Assembly: GCF_900129245.1 (NCBI RefSeq)
Contig: NZ_FQUT01000002.1
Span: 372,001 to 436,000, forward strand
Direction of reading: 5' to 3'
DNA: 64,000 bases
Source: Chryseobacterium arachidis
GTDB lineage: Bacteria > Bacteroidota > Bacteroidia > Flavobacteriales > Weeksellaceae
The notes beneath the pieces are model-generated. The model was not told where the DNA came from and searched no databases. It saw nothing but the letters and a program-made list of their open reading frames with translations. The first letter of the stretch is position 1. Every line of letters begins with the position of its first letter. A program made the translations under genes and the position numbers. Below, piece after piece: positions 6,975 through 16,430 of the stretch.

Positions 6975-9827
6975 TTAGAATCTAACTTGTAAGTTTACAA
7001 AATAAGAACGTCCCTGTGTGTACCAGTATTTTGGTGCAAAATTAGGATATTTGCTATTGTAATCATTTTCAAAATCTACGTTACCGTTTGAACTTCTGAT
7101 CTGTTCAAAACCTCCTGTAATGTATTTTGTATTATCCAAAATATTATTAACAGATCCTGAAATCAGTACATAATATTTACCTAGCATCCAAGATTTTCCA
7201 ACATTCGCATTCAAAAAGAAAGATGACGGAAGCTGAACCTGCCTCATGTAACGCTCAACTTTTGGATCATTAAGGTTTACGAAAGGTGTACTGCTGTTGT
7301 TATTTTGGATAAACTCGTCTGTTCTAAGGATCGCTGAAGGATCTAGATTGTTATCATCCATATAGTTCCAGCTCGCGCCAAACCACCAGTATTTAGGAGA
7401 GTTGTATCTGAATCCCGCAGAAAATGCTTTTTGAGCCGTTCCTCCCACTTTGAAATCCTTGATATACGCAGTTCCTAAATTAGCATAAGGAGCAGCCATT
7501 ACGTCTGAAGAAATATATACATTCGGGTTGTTGGTATATTTATAATCTCCCCAGCTTGCTACCCCCTGCAATGATAAAGTTGGCAATACCTTAATATCAA
7601 CACCAAGCTCGGCACCCATGTTACGCTTGTTCACATTAGACATGGTCTGTGTAACAAAGGCACTTGCCGTTTTATCTTCAGTACCACCGGTATCTGCATT
7701 ATCAACACTGATTGTCAGTCCGTCTGCAAAGAATCTCTGAACGTTTGTATCGTTCTGTGTATTTACAATATAAGCTGTTGCTCTTAATTTTAAGAAAGGC
7801 GTAGACATTACATAGCTGATATCATTAGCGCTTACAACTGCATTTTTAATATTCGGTACAGAATAATTATTAGCTCTAGGATTGATGAAAATATCCTCCA
7901 AGAAAGGCGCCTGAGAAAAATAAGCTCCGTTGTAAACGAAGAAGTTTCTTCCGTTCAGTCTGTAAATAACCTGCCCTTTTAAACCGTAGTTCAAATAATT
8001 AAAGTCTTTGCTTTCCCCAAAAGAGTTATTTGGATATAAATAATTCTGGAACAATCCTTCTCTGTTGGAGGTAGAATATCCGAATAAAGCACTTGCAAAA
8101 ATATCAAACTGCCCCATAGACATTTTAAGTCCTGGGTTTACTTTTACCTCCTGTCTTCTAAGAATATAATTGTAATTAATCTTATCTCCTACATGCTTTT
8201 GAGTTTCAGAATCGTTCATGTTGTAAAATCCTGAAGAACCTCTTTTATTTGAATCTGCAAAAGGGTCAACATTCAAAGCATAGTTAGCTCCTAACAAATC
8301 ATTAACTTCTCTGTAATATTCAGATTTAAAGTTCTGATAAGAAACATTGAATAAAAATCTGGTATTATCATTAAAGTTATAAGTATAATGCGTTGCTGCA
8401 TTAAAGATTTTATCATCACTTACATCATTTACCAGGAAATATTTTGCACTTCCGTTTGCACTGTTACGGTTAGCCGCATATAAGCTGTTCCAATTGATTT
8501 GAGTTACATCCTGATTGTTATTCATCCAATCAAGATTCGCCTGATCAAAACCTTCTTTTAGTTTTATATATGCAGCAGGATCAGTATTATTATGATAAGC
8601 ATTGTAAGTAATACTGTTCTGATAATAGCTAGGTAATTTTTTATAGTACGTAGGAGAAGGATTTGTAGCGTTCTGCCAATCTAATCGTGACCCTTTATCT
8701 TTTCCGAATTGGTAAGAAACAGCAGTCCATAAGTTAGATTTTTTATTGATTTTCCAGAAATCCTGAAGCTGGAATATCGGCTGGAATCCTTTTCTCACCC
8801 TTTCACTTCTTTTTTCACCGTCTTGCCATCCCCAATAAGAGTTATAATGTACCCCTCTGTAATCATACACTTCCTGAGTGCTCGGGCTTGATGTAGATCT
8901 TCTGTAAGGAGAAGCAAAAGCATTGAAAGTCATGGTATGGTTATCATTGAATTTCTTTTCAACGCCTAAGTAGGTACCGTAAGCATCATAGAAAGTTCCT
9001 TCCTGAATTCCTTCTTCTGCCCATCTTTTAGCACCCATTACCGTAAATGCCCAACCTTTACGACTCATTCCTGAAGTATATCGCAAAGATACCCTTTGAC
9101 GGTAATTTCTGTTGGTAATAGAATAGGTAGCCTGGAACCCTTTTCTGTATTCGCTGGCTTTTGTATTTTTATAAATTACACCACTGGCACCCCCGAAGGC
9201 GTATTCGGATGGTGAGTGATTGGTAGAAATTTCCGGATACCTTACAATTTCATTCAGTCCTCCCCAATTGGAAAAGTCTACATTTCCATTGTCAGATTTC
9301 ACCATGGAAACCCCGTTCATCATATTTTCAGAAGTTCTTCCGTCGATCCCTCGTGGTCTGAACCAATAAAACCCTAAATCAAAGCTTGCAATTCTGTTGA
9401 AAACATCTTGGGAAGACTGTAATAAACCTACTGTAGAAGCTTGTCCGCTATTGCTGTCTTCATCGTCACTGCCTGCATTATCAATAATAGCTAAACCTTG
9501 ATCCGCGCTTGTAAGTGCAGAATATAGGGTGATAGTTCCTAAATCCTTTTTCTTCTCACTGTCTATTACATCAAACTCCATTACTTTGGTTTCGTAATTT
9601 GGTTTTGTAATCACAATTTGATAATGCCCCGGCATCAAGTCTACAAACTGGAAGTATCCAATTTTGTCAGCCGTTACATCATTGTCCTTCCCTTTGAGAT
9701 CTACTTCTGCCCTTTCGATAGGTTTTCCATCAGCATCCTTTAGATATGCAGAGACTGTTGTCTGTGCAAAATAGTATGAAGCTGGAAGCAAAGTAAATAA
9801 AGAGACTAATGATAGTTTTTTAATCAT
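6975..9827 (-). CDS. TonB-dependent receptor with carboxypeptidase-like N-terminal domain
   Basis: A 950-residue outer-membrane protein. It begins MIKKLSLVSLFTLLPASYYFAQ (signal peptide), then TTVSAYLKDADGKPIERAEV opens a carboxypeptidase-regulatory-like beta domain to about residue 100. A plug domain follows (PRGIDGRTSENMMNGVSM) and then a long beta-barrel ending RSYFVNLQVRF with a terminal Phe. The start at 9827 is chosen over an upstream in-frame ATG because the signal peptide begins there and the -7 element lies at 9890-9897. It pairs with the DUF5689 lipoprotein downstream and is divergent from a secreted nuclease-family enzyme, suggesting uptake of a product of that enzyme. The ligand is unknown. 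Confidence 0.9.
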   Translation of the reverse strand: MIKKLSLVSLFTLLPASYYFAQTTVSAYLKDADGKPIERAEVDLKGKDNDVTADKIGYFQFVDLMPGHYQIVITKPNYETKVMEFDVIDSEKKKDLGTITLYSALTSADQGLAIIDNAGSDDEDSNSGQASTVGLLQSSQDVFNRIASFDLGFYWFRPRGIDGRTSENMMNGVSMVKSDNGNVDFSNWGGLNEIVRYPEISTNHSPSEYAFGGASGVIYKNTKASEYRKGFQATYSITNRNYRQRVSLRYTSGMSRKGWAFTVMGAKRWAEEGIQEGTFYDAYGTYLGVEKKFNDNHTMTFNAFASPYRRSTSSPSTQEVYDYRGVHYNSYWGWQDGEKRSERVRKGFQPIFQLQDFWKINKKSNLWTAVSYQFGKDKGSRLDWQNATNPSPTYYKKLPSYYQNSITYNAYHNNTDPAAYIKLKEGFDQANLDWMNNNQDVTQINWNSLYAANRNSANGSAKYFLVNDVSDDKIFNAATHYTYNFNDNTRFLFNVSYQNFKSEYYREVNDLLGANYALNVDPFADSNKRGSSGFYNMNDSETQKHVGDKINYNYILRRQEVKVNPGLKMSMGQFDIFASALFGYSTSNREGLFQNYLYPNNSFGESKDFNYLNYGLKGQVIYRLNGRNFFVYNGAYFSQAPFLEDIFINPRANNYSVPNIKNAVVSANDISYVMSTPFLKLRATAYIVNTQNDTNVQRFFADGLTISVDNADTGGTEDKTASAFVTQTMSNVNKRNMGAELGVDIKVLPTLSLQGVASWGDYKYTNNPNVYISSDVMAAPYANLGTAYIKDFKVGGTAQKAFSAGFRYNSPKYWWFGASWNYMDDNNLDPSAILRTDEFIQNNNSSTPFVNLNDPKVERYMRQVQLPSSFFLNANVGKSWMLGKYYVLISGSVNNILDNTKYITGGFEQIRSSNGNVDFENDYNSKYPNFAPKYWYTQGRSYFVNLQVRF

Positions 9828-9889
9828 GAGTATATTTATTTTTTTAATACTTTTCCTGTTAATTTTCAACAGTTTAAAAGTTGGGGAGG

Positions 9890-9897
9890 CAAATTTA
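9890..9897 (-). promoter_or_regulatory. -7 element TAAATTTG for the TonB receptor operon
   Basis: TAAATTTG on the minus strand, about 60 bases upstream of the receptor ATG. It matches TAnnTTTG and would leave a leader of roughly 55-60 bases. Confidence 0.55.
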
Positions 9898-10035
9898 GTC
9901 AAATTTTACAATTTACAACTTTTTTAACGTTATTTTTTCTTAACACTGCAAGCTTTTAAGAATGATTATATAAAAAAACACCAATACCACAGTTTAAATT
10001 TACAAATATTTAAAATATGCTCAATTAAAAAAAAG

Positions 10036-10043
10036 TAAATTTG
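10036..10043 (+). promoter_or_regulatory. -7 element TAAATTTG for the secreted nuclease-family gene
   Basis: TAAATTTG 34 bases upstream of the ATG at 10078 matches the Bacteroidota -7 consensus, giving a leader of about 30 bases. Confidence 0.55.
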
Positions 10044-10077
10044 CAGATTAAATAATATTAACAATAATGCTAAGAGA

Positions 10078-11268
10078 ATGAAGAAATTTTCGAGTTTATT
10101 TGCCATCGTTTTTTCAATAATGGCATTCTCACAACAACAAGGAAAACTGAGAAAGGTAGCTGCTGTAGGCTTTTTAAACGTAGAAAACCTTTGGGATACC
10201 ATTCGCTCAGCAGATTATATAGACGGAACCAAAGATATCAAGAATCCTGCTTTTCACAGAAGCATCCCTATTGATTCTATTAAATTTTTAGAAGCAGAAA
10301 AATACGATGGACCCTGGAGTGATGGTGCTTTAATAGGCAAAAAAGCAGTTAGATATCAAAGCGGTGCAGACGAATTTACCCCCAAAAGCGGTAAAAACTA
10401 CGGCACTAAAATCTACAAGACAAAATTGGCCAACGAAGCAAAAGTAATTTCCGAAATGGGTGCCCAGTACACTAAAACGGCACCGGCCGTTGTCGGTTTG
10501 ATTGAGGTTGAAAACAGACAGGTCATTCAGGATCTTGTGAACGAACCTGCATTAAAAAAATATGATTACGGAATTATCCATTACAATTCCTACGATTACA
10601 GAGGGATTGATGTAGCATTGATCTATCAGAAAAGAAGATTCACTCCTACAAATTCATTAAAAAAAGAATTAAAAGTTTTTGGTGATGACGGAAAAAGAGA
10701 ATACACGAGAGACATTTTAGTAGTTACAGGAATGCTGGATAACGAAAAAGTAGCATTTTTCATGAACCACTGGCCTTCAAGAAGAGGTGGTGAAGCGATC
10801 TCATTGCCTAAAAGAAATGCAGCAGCAGCTTTATTAAAACAGCAGATGGACAGTGTAAGGGCTGCCGATCCTTCAACAAAATTATTTGCCATGGGTGACT
10901 TTAACGATGATCCTGTAAGTTCAAGCTTAAAGAATCATTTAAATGCCCAGGCAAGTCCGAAAGATTTGAGCGAGACCAATCCTTATCTGAACCTGATGTA
11001 CCCTTTATATAAGAAAGGTGTTGCTTCATTGGCTTATCAGGATGCACCGAATTTATTTGACCAGATTATTGTTTCCAAAAACTTAATTTCAGATCAGGTA
11101 ACGAAAGAGTATTCTGTATACAAAGCAGAAATTTTTGCTCCGGCATACTTAGTGAATAAAGAAGGAAATTATAAAGGCTACCCTTTCCGATCCTGGAACG
11201 GAGACCAGTTTACAGGGGGCTATAGCGACCACTTCCCCGCATTTGTAATTCTCCAGAAAGAACCATAG
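10078..11268 (+). CDS. Secreted endonuclease/exonuclease/phosphatase family protein
   Basis: A 396-residue protein with a signal peptide (MKKFSSLFAIVFSIMAFSQ) and the full set of DNase I-like motifs in order: FLNVENLWD (metal-side Asn), LIEVENR (Glu), YDYRGIDVALIY, FMNHWPSRRGG (His), AMGDFNDDP (Asp/Asn) and GGYSDHFP (Asp-His pair). The family cleaves phosphoesters in nucleic acids, nucleotides or lipids. The long insert between the first two motifs (about 45-125) is unusual for the simplest DNase I members. Divergent from the TonB receptor and DUF5689 lipoprotein, so a role in extracellular nucleic acid or phosphoester use is inferred. Confidence 0.85.
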   Translation: MKKFSSLFAIVFSIMAFSQQQGKLRKVAAVGFLNVENLWDTIRSADYIDGTKDIKNPAFHRSIPIDSIKFLEAEKYDGPWSDGALIGKKAVRYQSGADEFTPKSGKNYGTKIYKTKLANEAKVISEMGAQYTKTAPAVVGLIEVENRQVIQDLVNEPALKKYDYGIIHYNSYDYRGIDVALIYQKRRFTPTNSLKKELKVFGDDGKREYTRDILVVTGMLDNEKVAFFMNHWPSRRGGEAISLPKRNAAAALLKQQMDSVRAADPSTKLFAMGDFNDDPVSSSLKNHLNAQASPKDLSETNPYLNLMYPLYKKGVASLAYQDAPNLFDQIIVSKNLISDQVTKEYSVYKAEIFAPAYLVNKEGNYKGYPFRSWNGDQFTGGYSDHFPAFVILQKEP

Positions 11269-11277
11269 ATAATTTAG

Positions 11278-11300
11278 GCACTCATTTTGAGTGCTTTTTT
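11278..11300 (+). terminator. Terminator after the secreted nuclease-family gene
   Basis: GCACTC-ATTTT-GAGTGC followed by TTTTTT, nine bases after the stop codon at 11268. Confidence 0.8.
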
Positions 11301-11318
11301 ATATAAATTGATAAGTTT

Positions 11319-11741
11319 ATGAAAAATATAATCTTCTTATTAATAATTTCTCTTCTTCCATTTAATTGTTTAGCTCAAACTAATCCGAAAAATGATCAGG
11401 AAAAATCTGAAATGAAACCTTCAAAAAATGAGGATGGAGAATGGGATCTTACGGTGATCGATACCCAATTTGATAATTTTCTGAACGCTATTGCCAAACC
11501 TATCAGCCAATATTCCGAATCGTATTTGAAAACAAGAAACACGTTTTTGGTAAACGAATGGAATTCTTACTATTCTTCAGGACGATACCGAAACATCATC
11601 GAATCATCCATTGATTATGATCCGAAAGAAAATTACGGGGTAAAATTTGAATACAAATTGTATCAGGTTTTTGCGTATGTCAACTGGAAATATGGTTTAA
11701 AAATGAACGGACTTTCAGGCACCGACACAATAAGGCGTTAA
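11319..11741 (+). CDS. Exported protein, DUF6146-like
   Basis: A 140-residue protein with a signal peptide (MKNIIFLLIISLLPFNCLAQ, also compatible with a lipobox at Cys17). The mature part has the run EWDLTVIDTQFDNFLNAIAK (about 42-61), then YSESYLKTRNTFLVNEWN and SIDYDPKENYGVKFEYKLYQ. This pattern resembles DUF6146 proteins of flavobacteria, whose function is unknown. It is separated from its neighbour by a terminator and followed by a bidirectional one, so it is probably transcribed alone. Confidence 0.6.
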   Translation: MKNIIFLLIISLLPFNCLAQTNPKNDQEKSEMKPSKNEDGEWDLTVIDTQFDNFLNAIAKPISQYSESYLKTRNTFLVNEWNSYYSSGRYRNIIESSIDYDPKENYGVKFEYKLYQVFAYVNWKYGLKMNGLSGTDTIRR

Positions 11742-11746
11742 AAACA

Positions 11747-11777
11747 AAAAGGTTCAGAGCAATTCTGAACCTTTTTG
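11747..11777. terminator. Bidirectional terminator between the DUF6146-like gene and sod
   Basis: AAAAAGGTTCAGA-GCAAT-TCTGAACCTTTTT is a perfect 13-bp stem between two convergent genes, with A/T runs that give a T-tract on either strand. Confidence 0.85.
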
Positions 11778-11795
11778 TTTATCAATAGTTAAAAA

Positions 11796-12392
11796 TTATT
11801 TGTTGAATAATTCCTCTACCTTATCCCAGTTTACCACAGAGAAAAACGCTGCAACATAGTCAGGTCTTCTGTTTTGGTAGTTTAAATAATAAGCGTGCTC
11901 CCAAACGTCAAGTCCTAAAACCGGAGTTCCTTTAACGTCTGCAACAGGCATTAACGGGTTATCTTGGTTTGGAGTTGAAGATACAGAAATAGAACCGTCA
12001 GCATTTTTCACCAACCAAGCCCATCCTGAACCAAATCTTGTTTTAGCAGCATCAGAAAAATCAGTTTTGAATTTTTCAAGACCTCCGTAAGCTTCAATAG
12101 CAGCTTTCACGTTTCCAACAGGCTCGTTGCTTCCGCCTGGAGTTAAGATTTCCCAGAATAAAGAGTGGTTGAAGTGTCCTCCTCCATTGTTTCTTACCGC
12201 CGGTTTATCAGTACCAGTCTGGCAGATTTCTTCTATCGTTTTTCCTTCTAAGTCAGTTCCTTTGATGGCATTATTTAAATTGTCGATATATGCTTGGTGA
12301 TGCTTAGTGTGGTGGATCTCCATTGTTTTTGCATCAATAGTCGGCTCTAATGCATCGTAAGCATATCCTAATTTTGGTAATTCAAATGACAT
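11796..12392 (-). CDS. Superoxide dismutase, Fe/Mn family
   Basis: A 198-residue cytosolic enzyme of usual length that converts superoxide to hydrogen peroxide and oxygen. The four metal ligands are visible: His27 ([11 protein letters not shown]), His76 ([10 protein letters not shown]), Asp162 and His166 (LDVWEHAYY). The GGHxNHSLFW context and Gln143 in NQDNPL are the arrangement typical of manganese enzymes; iron enzymes carry the Gln before the second His. It may be Mn-specific or cambialistic. There is no signal peptide. A TAAATTTG element lies 26 bases upstream. Confidence 0.95.
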   Translation of the reverse strand: MSFELPKLGYAYDALEPTIDAKTMEIHHTKHHQAYIDNLNNAIKGTDLEGKTIEEICQTGTDKPAVRNNGGGHFNHSLFWEILTPGGSNEPVGNVKAAIEAYGGLEKFKTDFSDAAKTRFGSGWAWLVKNADGSISVSSTPNQDNPLMPVADVKGTPVLGLDVWEHAYYLNYQNRRPDYVAAFFSVVNWDKVEELFNK

Positions 12393-12417
12393 AAGTTTTA
12401 TTTTTAATGTTATTACT

Positions 12418-12425
12418 CAAATTTA
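12418..12425 (-). promoter_or_regulatory. -7 element TAAATTTG for sod
   Basis: TAAATTTG on the minus strand, 25 bases before the sod ATG, matching TAnnTTTG. Confidence 0.55.
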
Positions 12426-12520
12426 GCCATAATTTAACCTATCTTCAAAAAATGAGGATTACTTTAATAAATCTTTAACATTGATATATTGATTTAGAAT
12501 GAATTAAATTTTTAAATAAT

Positions 12521-12767
12521 GAAGTTGAGGCTGAAAGATGGAGGTTTATTCTTGTCAAATCTTAATAAATATTTTTATAGTCGATAGCCACAAAGGCACA
12601 ATTTATATAAAAGATACTGCTTTTAAGACGTAAGGATTTTTATCTTCGATAAAATTTAATACTGCAGAAGTTCTCATCAAAATACTCCACGACATTTTAA
12701 TTATTATTTAAATTAAAAAAAAACAATTATTAAAACTTCCCGCCTCCAACATCCATCTTCCTATCTA
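12521..12767. repeat. Degenerate inverted-repeat region between sod and rho
   Basis: GAAGTTGAGGCTGAAAGATG at 12521 recurs in inverted, diverged form near 12738-12767 (reverse: GGAAGATGGATGTTGGAGGC). The 435-base gap between sod and rho otherwise contains only AT-rich sequence, the sod promoter and the rho terminator; no gene was recognised. Confidence 0.35.
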
Positions 12768-12775
12768 AAAAAACC

Positions 12776-12807
12776 AAAAAGCACGAACATTTACTGTCCG
12801 TGCTTTC
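12776..12807 (-). terminator. Terminator after rho
   Basis: Read on the minus strand, AAAGCACGGAC and GTTCGTGCTTT pair (11 bp, one G-T) and are followed by a short T-tract, 20 bases beyond the rho stop. Confidence 0.75.
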
Positions 12808-12827
12808 ATTTAACAAAATTAAATTAA

Positions 12828-14663
12828 TTATTTATTCATCGACATTAGGAATTCCTCGTTATTACGGGTACTTCTAATGTTTTTACTTACAAATTCCATT
12901 GCCTCTACAGGATTCATTTCAGAAAGATACTTTCTTAAAATCCACATTCTCTGAGAGGTTACCTCATCAAGAAGCAAGTCGTCTCTACGAGTACTTGAAG
13001 CTACCAAATCAATAGCGGGATAAATTCTTCTGTTTGCAATTTTTCTGTCTAATTGAAGTTCCATGTTCCCTGTCCCTTTGAATTCCTCAAAGATAACTTC
13101 ATCCATTTTAGAACCCGTATCAATAAGAGCCGTTGCAATAATCGTTAAAGAACCTCCACCTTCAATTTTTCTTGCCGCTCCGAAGAATCTTTTCGGTTTA
13201 TGTAGTGCATTGGCATCAACACCACCCGATAAAACTTTACCTGAAGCCGGAGTTACCGTGTTATAAGCTCTCGCTAATCTTGTAATTGAGTCTAATAAAA
13301 TAACGACATCGTGTCCGCATTCCACCATTCTCTGGGCCTTCGCTAAAACAAGGTTGGCTACCTTCACGTGTTTTTCCGCCGCTTCATCAAATGTAGACGC
13401 AATCACTTCTGCATTTACACTTCTTTCCATATCGGTAACTTCTTCGGGACGCTCGTCGATCAGAAGAACCATCATATATACTTCAGGGTGGTTGGCTGCG
13501 ATAGAATTAGCAATATCCTTCAACAACATCGTTTTACCTGTTTTTGGCTGGGCAACGATCATTGCTCTTTGTCCTTTTCCGATTGGCGCAATTAAATCAA
13601 CGATTCTTGTAGACATCGTTGAATTATTTCCAGCCAGATTAAATTTTTCTTCAGGAAAAAGTGGTGTTAAATACTCAAATGCAACACGGTCTTTAATGAA
13701 AGCTAAATCACGTCCATTAACTTCTGTTGGTCTTAATAAAGAAAAATATTTTTCACCTTCTTTCGGAAGTCTTACGATTCCTCTTACCGTATCTCCGGTT
13801 TTCAAGCCGAAGTTTCTGATCTGTGCTGTAGAAACATACACATCATCGGGAGAAGAGATATAACTGAAATCTGATGAACGTAAGAATCCGTAATTGTCCG
13901 GTAAAATCTCCAAAACTCCTTCAATACTTACCATTCCGTCGAAACTGAACTCTTTTTTAGGTTCGTGGTGTTCCTCCGCTCTATCAGAATGTTGCTGTTG
14001 CTGCTTATTCTGATTTTGGTTCTGATTCGGATTCTGGTTTTGATTTCTATGTTGGTTTCCGTTGTTGTGCGGATTGTTGTGTTGTCCTTTTTGAGATCTG
14101 GCCTGATGCTGTTGAGGGTTGTTAGGCTTTTCTTCTGCGGAAGCAGATTCCTGAGAGTCTGTGTTTTTAGGAGCTTCTGTTTTTTCCTGAACGGTTTCTG
14201 TATTTCCTGTATTAGCAGGCGAAACTCTTTTTCTTTTTTGCTTAGTCTGTGCCGGTTGTGTTTTTTCTTCCGTCACTACTGCCGATTCAGATTTCGGTTC
14301 CTCTGGGTTATTTACATCAGAAACCTCTTTTTCAACTTCTGTTGCAGGTTTTTCTTCTGCTTTTGGTTTCGTTTCCGCCGGAGCCTTTGCTTCCGGTTTC
14401 GGCTTTGCTGCCGGTTTCTTGGGAGCAGCCTTTTTAGCAGGAGCCTTCGCAGGTTTTTCTGCTGATGTATCCTCAGTATTCATACTGGTTTCCGTGGTGT
14501 TGAAATAATCTTTTGCCACTTTGGGATTTGAAGCCTGAAAGTCAAGAATTGCAAAGATTTTGTCATTTTCAGTGCTGTTTCTTGCCACTTTAACGCCCAA
14601 ATCTTTCAAGATTTTAGTCAACTCCGTTACGGATTTTGACCTTAACGTTTCAATGTTAAACAT
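12828..14663 (-). CDS. rho: Transcription termination factor Rho with long low-complexity insertion
   Basis: A 611-residue hexameric RNA helicase that ends transcription. Order of parts: Rho N-terminal helical domain (1-45, [20 protein letters not shown]), a low-complexity insertion of about 200 residues rich in Lys/Ala/Pro/Glu and then Asn/Gln/His, a cold-shock RNA-binding domain ([20 protein letters not shown]), Walker A (AQPKTGKT), Walker B ([10 protein letters not shown]) and the Q/R-loop region ([20 protein letters not shown]). The start at 14663 is chosen because the Rho N-domain begins there. Escherichia coli Rho has 419 residues; the excess is the insertion. DUF4293 is divergent upstream. 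Confidence 0.95.
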   Translation of the reverse strand: MFNIETLRSKSVTELTKILKDLGVKVARNSTENDKIFAILDFQASNPKVAKDYFNTTETSMNTEDTSAEKPAKAPAKKAAPKKPAAKPKPEAKAPAETKPKAEEKPATEVEKEVSDVNNPEEPKSESAVVTEEKTQPAQTKQKRKRVSPANTGNTETVQEKTEAPKNTDSQESASAEEKPNNPQQHQARSQKGQHNNPHNNGNQHRNQNQNPNQNQNQNKQQQQHSDRAEEHHEPKKEFSFDGMVSIEGVLEILPDNYGFLRSSDFSYISSPDDVYVSTAQIRNFGLKTGDTVRGIVRLPKEGEKYFSLLRPTEVNGRDLAFIKDRVAFEYLTPLFPEEKFNLAGNNSTMSTRIVDLIAPIGKGQRAMIVAQPKTGKTMLLKDIANSIAANHPEVYMMVLLIDERPEEVTDMERSVNAEVIASTFDEAAEKHVKVANLVLAKAQRMVECGHDVVILLDSITRLARAYNTVTPASGKVLSGGVDANALHKPKRFFGAARKIEGGGSLTIIATALIDTGSKMDEVIFEEFKGTGNMELQLDRKIANRRIYPAIDLVASSTRRDDLLLDEVTSQRMWILRKYLSEMNPVEAMEFVSKNIRSTRNNEEFLMSMNK

Positions 14664-14744
14664 ATTTAATGTAAAAAATGTAATTAATTGTGAATAAGAA
14701 AAGTAAGTCGGGAGACTGTTGTTTTCAAGTACATTCGTATAATG

Positions 14745-14752
14745 CAAATCTA
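14745..14752 (-). promoter_or_regulatory. -7 element TAGATTTG for rho
   Basis: TAGATTTG on the minus strand about 80 bases before the rho start, matching TAnnTTTG. It would leave a leader of about 80 bases, long for this window. Confidence 0.45.
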
Positions 14753-14783
14753 CACTTATTTTTGAATTGTGCAAAATTTATAT

Positions 14784-14791
14784 TACTTTTG
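14784..14791 (+). promoter_or_regulatory. -7 element TACTTTTG for the DUF4293 gene
   Basis: TACTTTTG ends 18 bases before the ATG at 14810 and matches TAnnTTTG. Confidence 0.55.
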
Positions 14792-14809
14792 CCAAGTATT
14801 TAATATTCA

Positions 14810-15199
14810 ATGCTACAAAGAATACAGACTATATGGACTTTTTTAGCAGTTTTGGCTGCAGCGTTCCTATTTATTACAGGGCAGGACGTTATCATTTCTG
14901 ATAGCCTTCCTTTAATAAATATCGGATGTATTGTCCTTGTTTTGGTTGGATTACTGAGTGTATTCAGCTTTAAAAACAGAAAAAGACAAATTTTGCTGAA
15001 CAATATCAGCATCATTATAAACGCTTTGTTGATTGGTGTATCAATTTACTGGGTACTAAAATTATCCGGAGGAATCCAAATTCCTGAGAAGGGTATTGAG
15101 CCAATTTTCCCATTGATTGCGATTATCTGTCTGCTTATTGCAAACATATATATCAAAAAAGATGAGAGGCTCGTAAAATCTGTAGACAGACTTCGATAA
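14810..15199 (+). CDS. DUF4293 family membrane protein
   Basis: A 129-residue protein with four predicted membrane segments (about 7-23, 32-49, 59-78, 92-112) and the N-terminus MLQRIQTIWTFLA, the characteristic opening of DUF4293 proteins. In Bacteroidota these lie divergently next to rho, as here. No function is known. A terminator follows. Confidence 0.8.
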   Translation: MLQRIQTIWTFLAVLAAAFLFITGQDVIISDSLPLINIGCIVLVLVGLLSVFSFKNRKRQILLNNISIIINALLIGVSIYWVLKLSGGIQIPEKGIEPIFPLIAIICLLIANIYIKKDERLVKSVDRLR

Positions 15200-15223
15200 C
15201 CTTACAACGATTTTTTGAGTGAG

Positions 15224-15252
15224 AACAGCTTCTTTTTAGGAGCTGTTTTTTA
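15224..15252 (+). terminator. Terminator after the DUF4293 gene
   Basis: AACAGCTTC-TTTTTA-GGAGCTGTT followed by a T-rich run, 25 bases after the stop. Confidence 0.75.
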
Positions 15253-15268
15253 TTTTTTGCTCTTTTTT

Positions 15269-15440
15269 CTGCCACGAATTGCACTAATTTTCACTAATAC
15301 TTATATAAAAATTATTTCTAAGTTTAAAAAATTATGCGCAATCATCTGCGTTATCTGCTAAATCTGCGAGAATTTATAAAAAAGCCTTGTCAAGGTTTGA
15401 AACCTTGACAAGGCTATAAAAATTAGTGCATTCGTGGCAA
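15269..15440. repeat. Nested palindromic element with 33-base core hairpin
   Basis: Outer arms CTGCCACGAATTGCACTAAT (from 15269) and its inverted partner ATTAGTGCATTCGTGGCA (ending 15440) enclose about 125 bases. At 15383-15415 is a perfect core hairpin: AGCCTTGTCAAGGTTT, one G, then its exact complement. Between lies ATCATCTGCGTTATCTGC, a word pattern that recurs loosely near 49320 and 62327. It fills the gap between the DUF4293 and M28 peptidase genes and carries no open frame of note. Confidence 0.7.
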
Positions 15441-15505
15441 AAAAGAAATTTCACTGCAACATTTCCGTTTAAACTGCGACAGATTATTTATAAATTTTAT
15501 TTAAA

Positions 15506-16426
15506 ATGAAAAAACTAACCTATCTTACCTTTTCACTGTTCTCCATTTTCTCTTTTGCACAGGAGGTTTCAAAAGAAAGACTACATACAGTTTTGGAAAC
15601 CTTGGCTTCAGACGAAATGAAAGGCCGGGAAATCGGAACCACTGAAAATGATAGTGCCGCCAATTATATTGCCAAACTTTTCAAAGAAAACAATTTGGAG
15701 TACTGCACGGGAAATTCTTATTTAGTTCCATTTGATTATAAAGGAAAAACAGCTTATAATGTTTGTGGTGTTAAGAAAGGAAAAACCGATAAATATTTAG
15801 GCTTTTCCGGACATTTCGATCACATCGGAATGAGTAAAGATCCTAAAGACAATATCTACAACGGGGCGGATGATGATGCCAGCGGAATTACAACTTTGGT
15901 AGGAATTGCAGATTATTTCAAAGATAAAAAACCGGATTTCTCAATGGTTTTCATGGCTTTTAATGGAGAAGAAAAAGGAATGTTGGGTTCAAAAGCTATT
16001 TCCAAAGATCAAAATCTGGATAAAATTTATAATAACATGACTACCCTTTTCAATTTTGAAATGGTGGCAACAGAATCTGCATTCGGCAAAAATGCTTTAT
16101 TCATGACGGGTGATGAGTTTTCTGATCTGGATGAATTATTCAACAAAAATGCAGCGAACGGTTTAAAAATAAATCCGGATCCTTATGCTTCAGAACAATT
16201 ATTTTACAGGTCTGATAATGTAAACTTCGTTAAAAAGAAAATCATTGCACACTCTTTTTCAACGGTTGATATGACGAAAGTAACACATTATCACCACGAA
16301 AATGATGATATTAATGTTGTAGATTTTGATAACTTAACGCAAATTGTAAATAATTTCGGAAAGACTTTAGAAAAACTGAATCCGAAGAATTTTACTCCGA
16401 AATATAATGAGAAAGTGAAATTTTAA
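15506..16426 (+). CDS. Secreted M28 family zinc aminopeptidase
   Basis: A 306-residue protein with signal peptide MKKLTYLTFSLFSIFSFAQ. The M28 metal site reads SGHFDHIG (His103), NGADDDASG (Asp122), NGEEKG (catalytic Glu155, ligand Glu156), NFEM (Glu185) and a late HYHHENDD His. The fourth ligand is normally Asp in an N-x-D-M pattern; here it is Glu, a conservative change. The family removes N-terminal residues from peptides outside the cytoplasm. A shared hairpin separates it from the convergent toxin-immunity operon. Confidence 0.88.
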   Translation: MKKLTYLTFSLFSIFSFAQEVSKERLHTVLETLASDEMKGREIGTTENDSAANYIAKLFKENNLEYCTGNSYLVPFDYKGKTAYNVCGVKKGKTDKYLGFSGHFDHIGMSKDPKDNIYNGADDDASGITTLVGIADYFKDKKPDFSMVFMAFNGEEKGMLGSKAISKDQNLDKIYNNMTTLFNFEMVATESAFGKNALFMTGDEFSDLDELFNKNAANGLKINPDPYASEQLFYRSDNVNFVKKKIIAHSFSTVDMTKVTHYHHENDDINVVDFDNLTQIVNNFGKTLEKLNPKNFTPKYNEKVKF

Positions 16427-16430
16427 ATAA

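Noticed and set aside
13965..14465. 166-codon + strand frame, hydrophobic and Arg/Phe/Leu-rich
   Set aside because: It is the antisense of the low-complexity insertion of rho; the composition follows from reading Lys/Glu/Pro codons backwards.
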